Notes: a model not told the origin generated them from the letters alone. DNA of 64,000 bases from Rhodococcus coprophilus NBRC 100603 (GCF_001895045.1 NZ_BDAM01000001.1:744001-808000), one strand, 5' to 3'. Positions 9,001 through 18,411 are shown, numbered from the stretch's first letter. A program made the numbers and translations.

Positions 9001-10410
9001 TCAGCCGCGGCCGGCATGCCGGCCGGACAACGGCGGAAAGTCGTCCGCCACGATCGCGGCAAGCTCGACGAAGGCACGCCGGGTCGCAGGCCGCAACCGC
9101 TCGAGGTCGATCTCGGCTCCCTCTGCCAAGTGTTCGTCGAACGGGACGACATGCAGTGCGCGGCACCGCGCGAGGAAATGCGCAGTCAGCGCATCCATGT
9201 CGATCGTCGACGTGCCCGGACGCGGCGCGCTGATCACCACGACCGTGCGGTCGACCAGATCGTCGTACCCGTGGGCCTGCAACCAGTCGAGGGTCGCGGC
9301 AGCGCTCCGCGCGCCGTCGAGCGCGGGCGACCCCACCAGCACGAGGGCATTCGCCAGATCGAGTACTCCCCGCATCGCGGAGTGCATGATCCCGGTACCG
9401 CAGTCGGTGAGGATGATGTTGTAGAAGACCTGGAGAATGTCGACGACAGCGCGGTAGTCGTCCTCGCTGAACGCCTCCGACACCGCCGGGTCGCGTTCGC
9501 TCGCCAGCACCTCGAGCCGGCTCGGTGCCTGGGAGGTGTGCGCCCGGACATCGGAATAGCGCCGGATCGTGGGCGCTGCCGCGAGCAGGTCCCGGACCGT
9601 GGCGTCGGTCTGCTGCGGGATGCGCTGCGCGAGCGTGCCGAAATCAGGATTCGCGTCGACCGCCACCACACAGTCGCCACGTAACGAGGCGAACGTGGAA
9701 CCGAGCCCGATCGTCGTGGTCGTCTTGCCCACCCCACCTTTGAGGGACAGCACCGCGATGCGGTAATCCCCCGAGATCGGTTGCCGGATTCGTTCCACGA
9801 GATGTTCGTGGCGAGCGCTCCCCGTGGAGTCGCCGGGCTCGAGGAGTCCCTTCGCGAACCGTTGCACACCACGGCGCCACCCGGCCGGCGAAGAACGACG
9901 GGATCGTCGGACCAGCACGTCCGACGCGAGATCGACAGTGGACGGCTGGTGCTCGAACGCGTGAGGGAGCAACGCCGACGGATCGTGTTCACCGGCCTGG
10001 TGCGGCGCCCAGGGTTCCTCGGCCTCGACCACCGGATCGGGACAGTCCTCCCCGGAGGCGTTCACCGGGGATGGTTCGGAAGCCGTGACGGACGGCTCGG
10101 TCTCTTCGGAGCGCGGCATGTCTTCGGATCGCGGCGCTCCGGGCTCCGGGCTCGGTGTCTCTCCCGCGTCGTCCGCCGCACCGGCCGGGGGCAGGAGTGG
10201 CGTTCCGAACGGGACCGACGCGACGGGGCGCTCGGCCGCCTGCACAGCGGTGGCAGCTGTCTCGGGCGTCTCACTCTTCGGTTCGGAGCCTGCCCCCTCC
10301 GGCCGGACCACCCGGCGGAAAGACTTCCGTGCCGGTGGTGGCTCACTTGCGGCAGGCGGCTGGTCCCGCAGCCACGCGGGCAGAGCATGGCCCGGTTCGT
10401 CGCGTCTCAT
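9001..10410 (-). CDS. MinD/ParA-like P-loop ATPase with long proline-rich N-terminal region
   Basis: 469 residues from the ATG at 10410, preceded by GGGGGG at 5 bp; a longer open frame to 10479 lacks a site. Residues 1-200 are Pro/Glu/Ala-rich and probably disordered. The ATPase domain begins near 215, with a deviant Walker A KGGVGKT at 224-230 (lysine signature of the MinD/ParA class), a VDANPDFG motif and an ILTDCGTG motif. The architecture resembles the EspI-type ATPases of ESX secretion loci, but no ESX gene is present here. It could act in secretion, polar positioning or chromosome-related functions. Confidence 0.75.
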   Translation of the reverse strand: MRRDEPGHALPAWLRDQPPAASEPPPARKSFRRVVRPEGAGSEPKSETPETAATAVQAAERPVASVPFGTPLLPPAGAADDAGETPSPEPGAPRSEDMPRSEETEPSVTASEPSPVNASGEDCPDPVVEAEEPWAPHQAGEHDPSALLPHAFEHQPSTVDLASDVLVRRSRRSSPAGWRRGVQRFAKGLLEPGDSTGSARHEHLVERIRQPISGDYRIAVLSLKGGVGKTTTTIGLGSTFASLRGDCVVAVDANPDFGTLAQRIPQQTDATVRDLLAAAPTIRRYSDVRAHTSQAPSRLEVLASERDPAVSEAFSEDDYRAVVDILQVFYNIILTDCGTGIMHSAMRGVLDLANALVLVGSPALDGARSAAATLDWLQAHGYDDLVDRTVVVISAPRPGTSTIDMDALTAHFLARCRALHVVPFDEHLAEGAEIDLERLRPATRRAFVELAAIVADDFPPLSGRHAGRG

Positions 10411-10539
10411 CTGATCCCCCCGAATTCGATGGTGCGGCGCGCACGCTATCAATCCGGGCGGGACTGCGCACGTCCGCACCGGGCGAACCCCTGCGCGGAG
10501 GACAGTTCGCGCGGGCGACGAGGGCCGACGTTCCGGTCG

Positions 10540-11478
10540 TCAGGCCCGTGGATGTGCTTGCTCGTGCACGGCACGCAGCCGCGCGACGGACACGTGCGTA
10601 TAGAGCTGGGTGGTTGCGAGGCTCGAATGCCCGAGCACCTCCTGGACCACTCTCAGATCCGCGCCGCCCTCGAGGAGATGGGTCGCGGCACTGTGCCGGA
10701 GTCCGTGCGGCGCGAGATCGGGGGCTCCGGGAATTGCCGACACCGCGTCGTGCACGACCGTGCGGACCTGGCGCTGGTCGATGCGTCCGCCGCGCTTCCC
10801 GAGTAGCAGCGCCTCGCCGGACGACGGCCGCCCCAGATGCGGGCGGCCGTGACGGAGCCAGGCATCGAGCGCGTCGGCCGCCGGAACGCCGTAGGGCACC
10901 ACCCGCTCCTTGTCACCCTTGCCGAGCACACGTAGCACGCGCCGCTCGCTGTCGACGTCGCCGAGGTCCATCCCGCACAGTTCGCCGACACGGATGCCCG
11001 TCGCGTACAGGACCTCGAGGATGACCCGGTCGCGGAGTGCCGACGGGTCGAGTTCCTGCGCACCCGATTTCGCGGCCTCCATGACCTCGATGGCCTGCTC
11101 GTCGTGCAGCACGGTGGGCAGTGTCCGATGTGCCCGCGCCGACGCGAGTCGCACTGCCGGATCCTGGTCGAGCCGCCCGGTCCGAACCAGCCAGGCCGTG
11201 AACGCCCGCGCCGTCGACGTGCGTCTCGCAATCGTGGTCCGTGCCGCGCCGGCCTCGACCTGCCCTGCGAGCCACGATCGCAGCGTCGCGAGGTCGAGGT
11301 CCGCGATGCGAGCGTCCGGGTTCGTTGCAGCCAGGTGGGCGAGCAGGGACCGGACATCGGTGGAGTAGGCGCGCACGGTGTGGGCGGAGCGGTTGTTCTC
11401 GAGGGCGAGGTGGTCGGCGAAATCGTCGAGGTGCACGGCGAGCGGGGGCGGCAGTTCTCTCGGACCGTCGGTTCGCAT
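10540..11478 (-). CDS. xerC: Tyrosine recombinase XerC
   Basis: 312 residues. It resolves chromosome dimers at dif with XerD. An N-terminal SAM-like core-binding domain (residues ~14-100) is followed by the catalytic domain with the full set R163, K187, H258, R261, H284 and Y293 ([37 protein letters not shown]). Length is usual. It is the M. tuberculosis Rv2894c counterpart. In that species it lies next to viuB and dprA, whereas here accessory genes separate them. Confidence 0.95.
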   Translation of the reverse strand: MRTDGPRELPPPLAVHLDDFADHLALENNRSAHTVRAYSTDVRSLLAHLAATNPDARIADLDLATLRSWLAGQVEAGAARTTIARRTSTARAFTAWLVRTGRLDQDPAVRLASARAHRTLPTVLHDEQAIEVMEAAKSGAQELDPSALRDRVILEVLYATGIRVGELCGMDLGDVDSERRVLRVLGKGDKERVVPYGVPAADALDAWLRHGRPHLGRPSSGEALLLGKRGGRIDQRQVRTVVHDAVSAIPGAPDLAPHGLRHSAATHLLEGGADLRVVQEVLGHSSLATTQLYTHVSVARLRAVHEQAHPRA

Positions 11479-11538
11479 GGGTCTACCGTGCGCGGAGTCA
11501 CCGCACGACGCAACGAGCCACGCCGTTACAGTTCGTTA

Positions 11539-12750
11539 GTGAGTAAAACAATCCCGTTGTCGATGCTCTGCGCGCTCGCGCTGCTGTCGGCGATCGCACC
11601 ACTTTCCACCGATATGTACCTTCCCGGGCTCCCCGTCATGTCCGAAAGCCTCGGCACGACGACGGTCGGTGTCCAGCTCACCCTGACGACGTTCATGGCC
11701 GGTCTCGGCCTGGGACAGCTGATGATCGGGCCGCTCTCCGACGGCTGGGGGCGACGCCGACTGCTCATCATCGGCACGCTCGTCCTGGTGGCGAGCAGCG
11801 CCCTCTGCGCGCTGGCGCCGACGGTGGAGGTGCTGATCGCCGCGCGTCTTGTCCAAGGATTCAGCGGCGGAATCGGAATCGTCCTGGCGCGTGCGGTCAT
11901 CGCCGACCGCGCGCGGGGCGATCAGGCCGCCAAGCTTTTCAGCATCATGATGATCATCGGCGGTATCGCGCCGGTAGCCGCGCCCCTGCTCGGCGGCGCG
12001 CTTCTCGGTCCCATCGGGTGGCGTGGCATCTTCTGGGTTCTCACGGCGCTGGCCGTCGCGATGACCGTTGCGGTGCTGCTCTTCGTCCCGGAAACCCTGC
12101 CGCCGGAGAAGCGGCACGGGGGCGGCTTCTCCGCCATGGCAGGCAACTTCGGGTACGTGCTGTCGCAGCGGCGGTTCGTCGGCTACGCCGCGACCTTCGC
12201 TCTCAGTTTCGGGGCGATGTTCTCCTACATCTCGGCGTCCCCGTTCGTGACGCAGGAGATCCTCGGACTCAGCCCGGGACAGTTCTCTCTCGTCTTCGCC
12301 GTGAATTCCGTCGGTCTCGTCGGCGGTAACATCGTCAACAGCCGTCTGATCGGACGTTTCCCGACGCGGTCGCTGCTGCGCGCCGGCGTCACCACCCTTT
12401 TCTGTGGTGGAGCACTCCTGCTGCTCTCGATCCTGGTCGTCGGGTACACACCGTGGCTGATCCTCCCGCTGATGTTCGTGTGCGTCAGCAGCCTCAGCTT
12501 CATCCTCGGCAACGCCACCGCGCTCGCCCAGTCGCAGGTCCCCAAGGCGGCCGGCACCGGTTCGGCGGTGATCGGCGCGTCCCAATTCGGGCTCGCGGCA
12601 CTCGTCTCGCCCCTCGTGGGACTCGGCGGTGAGGGCACCGCGGTACCGATGGCGATCTCGATCCTCGTGTGCGGGACCCTCGCGTTGACCGCGTTCACCG
12701 TGCTCACCCGGGAGTCGCGCACCGAGCCCGCCTCCGAGCCTGTGCACTGA
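11539..12750 (+). CDS. Bcr/CflA-family multidrug efflux MFS transporter
   Basis: 403 residues from the GTG at 11539 (VSKTIPLSML); the ATG at 11563 is an alternative. Twelve hydrophobic segments are expected. The family-specific first loop TDMYLPGLPVMSESLG lies after TM1, and the MFS motif A region reads GPLSDGWGRRRLLIIG. Members export drugs or small metabolites by proton antiport. The gene is divergent from xerC with a 60-bp gap and ends before a strong hairpin. It interrupts the block that is conserved in mycobacteria, so it is an accessory gene. Confidence 0.9.
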   Translation: MSKTIPLSMLCALALLSAIAPLSTDMYLPGLPVMSESLGTTTVGVQLTLTTFMAGLGLGQLMIGPLSDGWGRRRLLIIGTLVLVASSALCALAPTVEVLIAARLVQGFSGGIGIVLARAVIADRARGDQAAKLFSIMMIIGGIAPVAAPLLGGALLGPIGWRGIFWVLTALAVAMTVAVLLFVPETLPPEKRHGGGFSAMAGNFGYVLSQRRFVGYAATFALSFGAMFSYISASPFVTQEILGLSPGQFSLVFAVNSVGLVGGNIVNSRLIGRFPTRSLLRAGVTTLFCGGALLLLSILVVGYTPWLILPLMFVCVSSLSFILGNATALAQSQVPKAAGTGSAVIGASQFGLAALVSPLVGLGGEGTAVPMAISILVCGTLALTAFTVLTRESRTEPASEPVH

Positions 12751-12822
12751 CTGCACCGCCGACCAGCATCATCAGTTCGGGCTGTTCACGGCAGCGACAA
12801 GTCGGTCTGCTCCCCTGTCTGC

Positions 12823-12858
12823 ACTGCCGGACGCACGCGACACCGTGCGTCCGGCAGT
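12823..12858 (+). terminator. Hairpin terminator after the MFS gene
   Basis: A perfect 14-bp inverted repeat (ACTGCCGGACGCAC) with an 8-base loop, 72 bp past the MFS stop. No U-tract. Confidence 0.75.
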
Positions 12859-12977
12859 CCTGTAGATGCCTGCGGGAGCAGCCGAACGCGTTGGCTCGCG
12901 CGACGTTCGGTGGGCGCCGACGCCGCCTCCAAGATGGGTCCCCGAGCATTGACAGCAGTAAATCCGCATCCCTATCG

Positions 12978-12999
12978 TCTGATAACACACGTAGTCAGA
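12978..12999. promoter_or_regulatory. Imperfect inverted repeat upstream of the carotenoid oxygenase gene
   Basis: TCTGA and TCAGA are spaced by 12 bases, about 40 bp before the start of the oxygenase gene. The AT-richer setting and position suggest a promoter/operator. No regulator gene is adjacent and the identity of any binding protein is unknown. Confidence 0.3.
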
Positions 13000-13036
13000 T
13001 TTCGATCGGTGCCTGAGTTCGACCGAGGGGAGCACA

Positions 13037-14500
13037 ATGACCGCGGCGCGACCCGGCGAAGGCTTGACGCCATATCAGCAGGTCACCGCCCCGCTCCTGG
13101 GCGAGCACGACTATCGCATCACCCAGATCGACGGCGCTCTCCCGCGCGAGCTGACCGGAACGCTCTACCGCATCGGCCCTGGCAGATTTCAGGTCGGACG
13201 CACGCTGCTGCACAACATCTTCGATGGTGACGGCATGATTTCACAGTTCATCCTCGACGGCAGCTCGGTGCGTTTCCGCAACCGCTACGTGCGTACCCGG
13301 CACTTCCGTCACGGCCAGAAGTCGAGCACCATCCGGTTTCGTGGAGTCGGGGATCAGATTCCGGGCGGTTTCCGGGCGAACGTCGGGCGTTTGCCGGAGA
13401 ACGTGGCGAATACGAACGTCGTCAACTTCGCCGGCGAACTGCTGGCGCTGTGGGAACTCGGCAATCCTCACCGGATCGATCCCGACACTCTCGCCACGCT
13501 CGGGAGTACCGACTTCGGTGGTCGGCTCGGATATCTCGGCGCCTTCTCGGCCCACCCGAAGTGGGATCCTGCCACCGGCGACATGTACAACTTCGGTCTC
13601 GATCTGCTTCCGACACCGCGGATCCGCACGTTCCGTGTCGATCGCTGCGGGCGGCTGACCAAACTCGCGAGCATCCCGATGCTCGATCTGCCGTGGAACC
13701 ACGACTTCGCATTGACCCAGAAGTACATGGTGTTCGTCCTCGATCCGATCCTGCCCGACATCGCGAAGATCGCACGGTCGACGACATCGTTCGTCGACTC
13801 CCTGAAATTCAAGCGAGACAAGGGGACTCGGTTCGTGCTGGTCCCCAGGAACGGCGGATCCGTCCGCATCGTGGAGCACGCCGCGCTCCTGCACGTCCAC
13901 GTCACCAACGCCTACGACGACGGAGACGACGTGGTAATCGAGTTCCCTCGCCTGGAAACCGATTGGGAGAAGCTGCGCAACATGACCGGGACGGTCAACC
14001 GAACGGACCGAGGGATTCCCGAGTACCCGGATTCCACGCTCATGCAGTACCGGATCACCGAGTCGGGCCGGATCATCGAAAATCAGCTGACCGACAGATC
14101 CGGTGAGTTTCCGCAGTTCGACTGGCGCCGCGGTACCCGCAAACACCGCTACACCTACTTCGCGGGCAACGGCGGACCGGCGCGACTGTTCAACGCTGTG
14201 GTCAAGGTCGACACAGAGACAGGCGAGACCACCAGCTGCGACCTCGGCCCCAGCTCCGTCGGGGAACCGCTGTTCATCCCCCGAAGCCACGACGCCGCCG
14301 AAGACGACGGCTGGTTGCTGGCACTGAACCACCAGTTGGACGAAGACCGGTCCCAACTGGTCGTCTTCGACGCGCGGGATCTGGACCACGGGCCCCTGGC
14401 CACTGCCTGGCTCGATCACCACATCCCCTGGGGCTTCCACGGCACCTTCAACCGCCGGGTCGCCTCACCCGAGGCGCCGGTGCCGACGCACGTGCCGTGA
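13037..14500 (+). CDS. Carotenoid oxygenase family protein (RPE65/CCD type)
   Basis: 487 residues, ATG at 13037 with GAGGGGAG upstream. Non-heme iron dioxygenases of this family cleave carotenoid, retinoid, stilbene or lignin-derived double bonds. The four iron-binding histidines can be placed at H173 (FSAHPKWD), H222 (LPWNHDF), H288 (LLHVHVTNAY) and H468 (PWGFHGTF), each in its usual context. No carotenoid synthesis genes are nearby, so the substrate is open; plant- or lignin-derived alkenes are equally plausible. It is an accessory gene between xerC and the siderophore-interacting reductase. Confidence 0.92.
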   Translation: MTAARPGEGLTPYQQVTAPLLGEHDYRITQIDGALPRELTGTLYRIGPGRFQVGRTLLHNIFDGDGMISQFILDGSSVRFRNRYVRTRHFRHGQKSSTIRFRGVGDQIPGGFRANVGRLPENVANTNVVNFAGELLALWELGNPHRIDPDTLATLGSTDFGGRLGYLGAFSAHPKWDPATGDMYNFGLDLLPTPRIRTFRVDRCGRLTKLASIPMLDLPWNHDFALTQKYMVFVLDPILPDIAKIARSTTSFVDSLKFKRDKGTRFVLVPRNGGSVRIVEHAALLHVHVTNAYDDGDDVVIEFPRLETDWEKLRNMTGTVNRTDRGIPEYPDSTLMQYRITESGRIIENQLTDRSGEFPQFDWRRGTRKHRYTYFAGNGGPARLFNAVVKVDTETGETTSCDLGPSSVGEPLFIPRSHDAAEDDGWLLALNHQLDEDRSQLVVFDARDLDHGPLATAWLDHHIPWGFHGTFNRRVASPEAPVPTHVP

Positions 14501-14612
14501 CGACAACACCGCGCACGCACCGGCCGTCCTAGGCTCCCGCATCGCCGCGAGCACGGCCCGGCTCCCCTCGCCTCCGGAAACCGGGCCTCGATCCCGTCGA
14601 TCCATGCGTCCT

Positions 14613-15392
14613 TTACCCTTCGGCGGTCGCCAATTCCTGCTTCCAGGTCCGGAATCCTTCTTCGGTACGACCGCGACGCCAGTACCCGGAGATGGAGGCG
14701 CGTGCAGGACTCACGCCCCGGTCCTTTCGCAGGTACGGACGAAGATGCTTCATCACCGTCTCCGCTTCACCGTGCACGAAGACGTGGACGTCCCCGGCCG
14801 GCCACGGAAGCGACTTCACCGCGGCGACGAGCGGCGCGTTACCGTCGATCAGGCCCTGCGGTGCGTCACCGGCGGCCACCCCACGATGCACCCAGTGCAC
14901 CTCGACACCCGCCGGAGCGGCCAAGGGCAATTCGTCCGATACGCCCGCCACCTCGACGAATACCGCCCCCCGAGCGTCGCCGGGCAGCGACTCGAGCGCA
15001 GCAGCGATCGCCGGGAGCGCCGTCTCGTCGCCCGCAAGCAGGTGGAAATGCGCGGCCGGATCGGGCCGGTATCCACCGCCCGGTCCGCGCACTACGACGT
15101 CGGTCCCGGGCTGCACACTGCGCGCCCACGGTCCGGCGACACCCTGGTCACCGTGCACGACGAAGTCGATCCAGATCTCGCGGGCAGCCTCGTCGACCCG
15201 GCGCACCGTGTAGGTGCGTACCGCTGTGTCCTCCCCCGCGGGAAGTTCGATCTTGACGTAGCTGTCGGTGTCGGCTCGCGCGGCGAAGTCGCCGAAGCCG
15301 TCCCCGCCGAGGACGACCCGGACGAAGTGTTCGGCGATCGTCTCCGTGCGCAACACGGTCAGGGTCGTCGATGACGGAGATTTCCGGGCCAC
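14613..15392 (-). CDS. viuB: Siderophore-interacting protein, FAD/NAD(P)H ferric-siderophore reductase
   Basis: 259 residues, GTG start at 15392 with AGGAGG at 5 bp. An N-terminal FAD-binding barrel includes VRTYTVRRVD (RxYT flavin-contact motif). The C-terminal SIP domain has the HLLAGDETALPAIAAAL nucleotide-binding segment and ends with SGYWRRGRTEEGFRTWK, the signature of the family. It releases iron from siderophores in the cytosol by reduction. M. tuberculosis carries viuB (Rv2895c) at the matching place between xerC and dprA. A probable IdeR/DtxR box lies at its promoter, so iron repression is likely. Confidence 0.9.
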   Translation of the reverse strand: MARKSPSSTTLTVLRTETIAEHFVRVVLGGDGFGDFAARADTDSYVKIELPAGEDTAVRTYTVRRVDEAAREIWIDFVVHGDQGVAGPWARSVQPGTDVVVRGPGGGYRPDPAAHFHLLAGDETALPAIAAALESLPGDARGAVFVEVAGVSDELPLAAPAGVEVHWVHRGVAAGDAPQGLIDGNAPLVAAVKSLPWPAGDVHVFVHGEAETVMKHLRPYLRKDRGVSPARASISGYWRRGRTEEGFRTWKQELATAEG

Positions 15393-15399
15393 TGCGCCT

Positions 15400-15418
15400 C
15401 CTGGTAAGGGTTACCTAT
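15400..15418 (-). promoter_or_regulatory. Putative IdeR/DtxR iron box
   Basis: A perfect inverted repeat GGTAA-GGG-TTACC (15403-15415) sits just upstream of the ribosome-binding site of the siderophore-interacting protein gene. By eye the surrounding 19 bases agree with the IdeR/DtxR consensus (TTAGGTTAGGCTAACCTAA) at 12 of 19 positions, including both GG-T and CCTA arms. The placement fits iron-dependent repression. Confidence 0.6.
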
Positions 15419-15491
15419 ATCGGCGCAACCGTACTCCGAGGCGGGGTCCAGCGGGGACGTCACCCCTCGGGACGCTCTAGGCTCGATACCC

Positions 15492-15773
15492 ATGAGCACC
15501 ACCGCGACCGAGATCGCCACCTGGATGACCGACATCATCACCACGGAACACAAGGTCACCCAGACCGACATGGTCGACGCGATCGAGGCCAAGTTCGGAC
15601 CCGAGTGGACCTACGTCAACGACAACGATCACGTGTCGATCGACCGGGCCGTTCTCCGGGAGTTCCGCAAGGCCCACCGCGGTGGCGTGAAGTGGGACCG
15701 GGAGGATCGCGCCTGGTACGTGGACGACACCGCCGCCGCCGAGGGCACCGACTCGGAGACCACCGGGAACTGA
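15492..15773 (+). CDS. Small conserved protein, probable DUF6953 family
   Basis: 93 residues, ATG at 15492. It is soluble and acidic at the C-terminus. The core reads like a small winged-helix-type domain: a helix with ATWMTDII, then a TDMVDAIEAKFGPEW segment and a basic VLREFRKAHRGGVKW stretch, followed by WYVDD. The assignment to DUF6953 is from memory of the pattern and is moderate. Function is unknown. It is divergent from the siderophore-interacting protein gene, so it may share the iron-box region. Confidence 0.65.
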   Translation: MSTTATEIATWMTDIITTEHKVTQTDMVDAIEAKFGPEWTYVNDNDHVSIDRAVLREFRKAHRGGVKWDREDRAWYVDDTAAAEGTDSETTGN

Positions 15774-15989
15774 CACGACACCCCGGCGACGCCGACCCTC
15801 CGGGACGATTCCGCGATACTCCGATTCCCGGACCGGCCGAAACGTCCGAACGACCACGCAGGACAGACTCCGGTGGCCATACTTCCGAGTGTGGATAGTT
15901 CTCGATCGCCTGCGTTCGATCCCTTCACGGCCGCGCCGGCACGGCGCGGCCTGCGCCCGTAGCCGACATCCCCCGGTACTGGAGAGCGC

Positions 15990-17324
15990 ATGGCGGATTC
16001 ACGCGACAAATCGGACGAAGCTCCCGTAGTCGCGCGCGAACTCGCAATCGTCTGCCTGGTCGCTGCTGTTGCCGGCGCGCTGATCGGCTTCGTCGGAGGA
16101 GCGTTCCGATGGTGTCTGCTGAGGGCTGACGCAGCACGGATCGATCTTCTGGGCTGGGCGCACGAGTTGCCCGGACCGGGATGGTTGATCCCGATGGGGG
16201 TCACGGCCGTCTGTGCCGCGATCGCGGCGTTGATAGTGCGCTGGGTGCCGTTCGCATCCGGTAGCGGTATTCAGCATGTCGAGGCCGTCTCCCGCGGCGA
16301 GGTCGACCCACCGCAATTCCGGATATTGCCTGCGACGTTGGTGGGCGGCGTCCTCAGCATCGGGTCGGGTCTCGTGCTCGGACGTGAAGGCCCCATCGTG
16401 CACATGGGCGCAGTCGCAGGGGCCGAGACAGCTCGCCGCGCGGGGATGAACGCCGATCACCAGCGACTCCTGCAGACGTCGGTATCCGGCGCGGGACTGG
16501 CGGTCGCGTTCAATGCGCCCATCGGTGGCGCGCTGTTCGTCTTCGAGGAAGTCATGCACTCGTTCCGGCTCCGGACTGTGGTGCCGGTTCTGGTGTCTGT
16601 CGCCGTCGGGGTCGCGTGCTCCCGTCTTGTCGTCGGAGATTCGCCTGACTTCTCGGTCGGCCCGGTCGATCCCCCCTCGATCACCCTTCTCCCGGTGTTC
16701 GTCGTGTTCGGTCTCCTCACCGGAGTTCTCGGCGCTGCCTACAACCGTGCGGTGATGGGTTCACTGTCCGTTGTGGACGCTCTCCGCTCGGTCCCCTCGG
16801 TGGTGAAGGCCACTGCGATCGGAGGTGCCATCGGCTTGCTCTCCGCAGCCTCACCTCCTGCTACCGGCGGCGGCGACTCCCTGGTGCAGCACGTGCTGTC
16901 GGGCGGCGCGCTCGCGATCCCGCTCGTCGCGTTGTACGTCGCATTGCGCTTCGCCACGGGGCCCGTCTCGTATGCCGCGGGCACTCCGGGAGGTCTGTTC
17001 GCTCCGCTACTCGCACTCGGTGCGCTGTGGGGCGTGCTCTACGCGGGGATCTGCCACGCAATAGTTCCCGGAATCGATTCCTCTGTTGCGGTGCCGATGG
17101 CAATCGTGGGAATGGCCTCGATGTTCAGTGCGACGGTGCGCGCACCCGTCACCGGCGCGGTCCTCGTCATGGAGATGACCGCGACGACCAGCGTCACCGT
17201 CCCGATGCTCGCAGCCGTCGCCGGGGCATTCGCCGTAGCACAGTTGATGGGATCCTCGCCGATCTACGACAGCCTGAGAGAACGCATGCTCGCGCAACTG
17301 CACCACCCCCCACGTGGAGACTGA
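15990..17324 (+). CDS. ClC-family chloride/proton antiporter
   Basis: 444 residues, ATG at 15990. It exchanges Cl- for H+ across the cytoplasmic membrane. Ion-path motifs are GSGIQ (91-95), GREGP (131-135, gating glutamate E133) and GGLFAP in the C-terminal half. E187 in LFVFEEVMHSF matches the internal proton glutamate of E. coli ClcA, so an exchanger rather than a pure channel is predicted. There is no C-terminal CBS domain. It lies immediately before the left dprA fragment, which starts 6 bp after its stop. Confidence 0.92.
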   Translation: MADSRDKSDEAPVVARELAIVCLVAAVAGALIGFVGGAFRWCLLRADAARIDLLGWAHELPGPGWLIPMGVTAVCAAIAALIVRWVPFASGSGIQHVEAVSRGEVDPPQFRILPATLVGGVLSIGSGLVLGREGPIVHMGAVAGAETARRAGMNADHQRLLQTSVSGAGLAVAFNAPIGGALFVFEEVMHSFRLRTVVPVLVSVAVGVACSRLVVGDSPDFSVGPVDPPSITLLPVFVVFGLLTGVLGAAYNRAVMGSLSVVDALRSVPSVVKATAIGGAIGLLSAASPPATGGGDSLVQHVLSGGALAIPLVALYVALRFATGPVSYAAGTPGGLFAPLLALGALWGVLYAGICHAIVPGIDSSVAVPMAIVGMASMFSATVRAPVTGAVLVMEMTATTSVTVPMLAAVAGAFAVAQLMGSSPIYDSLRERMLAQLHHPPRGD

Positions 17325-17329
17325 CATCC

Positions 17330-17752
17330 GGCCCTGGTGAGGTTCACGCACGCCGCCAGCCACCGTCCACCAGAACCACGAGCCCGTCCAGCTCGAGCAA
17401 TGTCAACGCCGCACGCACCTGCTCGACCGGCACACCCGCCGACTCCGCCAAGACCGACGGAGTGCAACTGCCCGTGGCCGGAAAAGCCTCGTACACAAGA
17501 GAACTCTCCCTCGACAAGCCATCGAGATCGCGGCGGAACAACGCATCACGTCCGTCGTCACGCCCGAGCAGCGGACCGCATTCCTCCACGACCTCGTGCG
17601 CACTGCCCACCAGACGCGCTTCACCTTCCCGGATCATCCGGTGGCACCCCTGCGACGATGCGGAGGTCACCGGCCCCGACCGAGCCGTCGAGCCCACGTC
17701 GCCGTGTTGCGGGCGCCGCTACGTCATCCTGCTTCGACCACGACGATGCCCG
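17330..17752 (-). pseudogene. Truncated second copy of the dprA 3' end (left direct repeat)
   Basis: 423 bp nearly identical to 24224-24666 at the 3' end of dprA, in the same orientation. It encodes the last ~110 residues of DprA, ending LVVLVDGGWRRA with the stop preserved at 17344-17346. A ~20-bp deletion near 17680 and loss of everything upstream of about residue 233 make it non-functional. Nucleotide differences from the intact copy are scattered; I judge about 95% identity outside the deletion by eye. It reads straight into foreign sequence at about 17753. Confidence 0.9.
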
Positions 17753-17779
17753 CTGCCGCGGACCTGGTGGGATGAGTGC

Positions 17780-18410
17780 ATGGGAGAGCTACTGAACGGC
17801 GTCGGCATCCGCGGCTTTCGTAGTTTTCATGGAGAACTTCAAATTGGTTTCCCCTCTCCGAAAAGTTGAACCTCATTGCAGGGCAGAACAATAGCGAAAA
17901 ATTAAATGTATTTCGTGTCGTCCGCCGCATGCCTGATTTTCTTGGGAGCCCCCCGCGCGGATTAGATATACCGAGGTCGGCGACCGAAGACACCTTCAAG
18001 ATGGCCATTACTCTGAATAAGCGACGGGACGAATTAGTTGATCAATTGGTTGACTTAGGGGAAGGTCCGAACGCAGAGGTGGCGCGCATGCTAGATCATT
18101 CGTCTGTGTCTTACTGGTGGGGATCTCGTATGGCTAAGGATTGGACAAGCTCGCCACGGACTGTCACCGCGATCGCAGGCAAAATCGCTCCTGGGCGATG
18201 GCGTAAAGGGAAACTGGCTTTCGGCGATATGTTCCTACACGAGACTACCCAATCGGGAGCCCCTTGAGTGTGCGTCTCGGATCCTTGAACACCTGACTAG
18301 CTTTCAGGGTTACGTGGCCAGATGCGTGATTGACGTGAGCCGTCGAATCACGGTTGGTGACAATGACCAGGATGTCGCCGCTTCAATAAACGTGTCAGGT
18401 CTAGTAAAAC
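17780..18410 (+). pseudogene. Decayed AAA/OLD-like P-loop ATPase
   Basis: An ATPase N-terminus is recognisable across at least three frames. MGELLNGVGIRGFRSFHG begins at 17780. After a frameshift near 17850 the sequence continues as LNLIAGQNNSEKLNVFRVV (from about 17864), and a third frame from about 18240 (NREPLECASRILEHLTSFQG) seems to continue it. The expected Walker A GQNNSGKSN is altered to GQNNSEKLN, so the nucleotide-binding lysine loop is damaged as well. Members of this class (RecF/OLD-like) are frequent in defence systems and mobile elements. The base composition is lower in GC than in the neighbours, supporting foreign origin. Confidence 0.7.
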
Positions 18411-18411
18411 G

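Noticed and set aside
10155-11024. Arg/Pro-rich plus-strand frame opposite xerC and the MinD-like gene
   Set aside because: No motifs; XerC has all six catalytic residues on the other strand.
14555-14587. GGCCCGG/CCGGGCC inverted repeat between the carotenoid oxygenase and siderophore-interacting protein genes
   Set aside because: A 7-bp stem with a ~19-base loop is likely by chance at this GC content.
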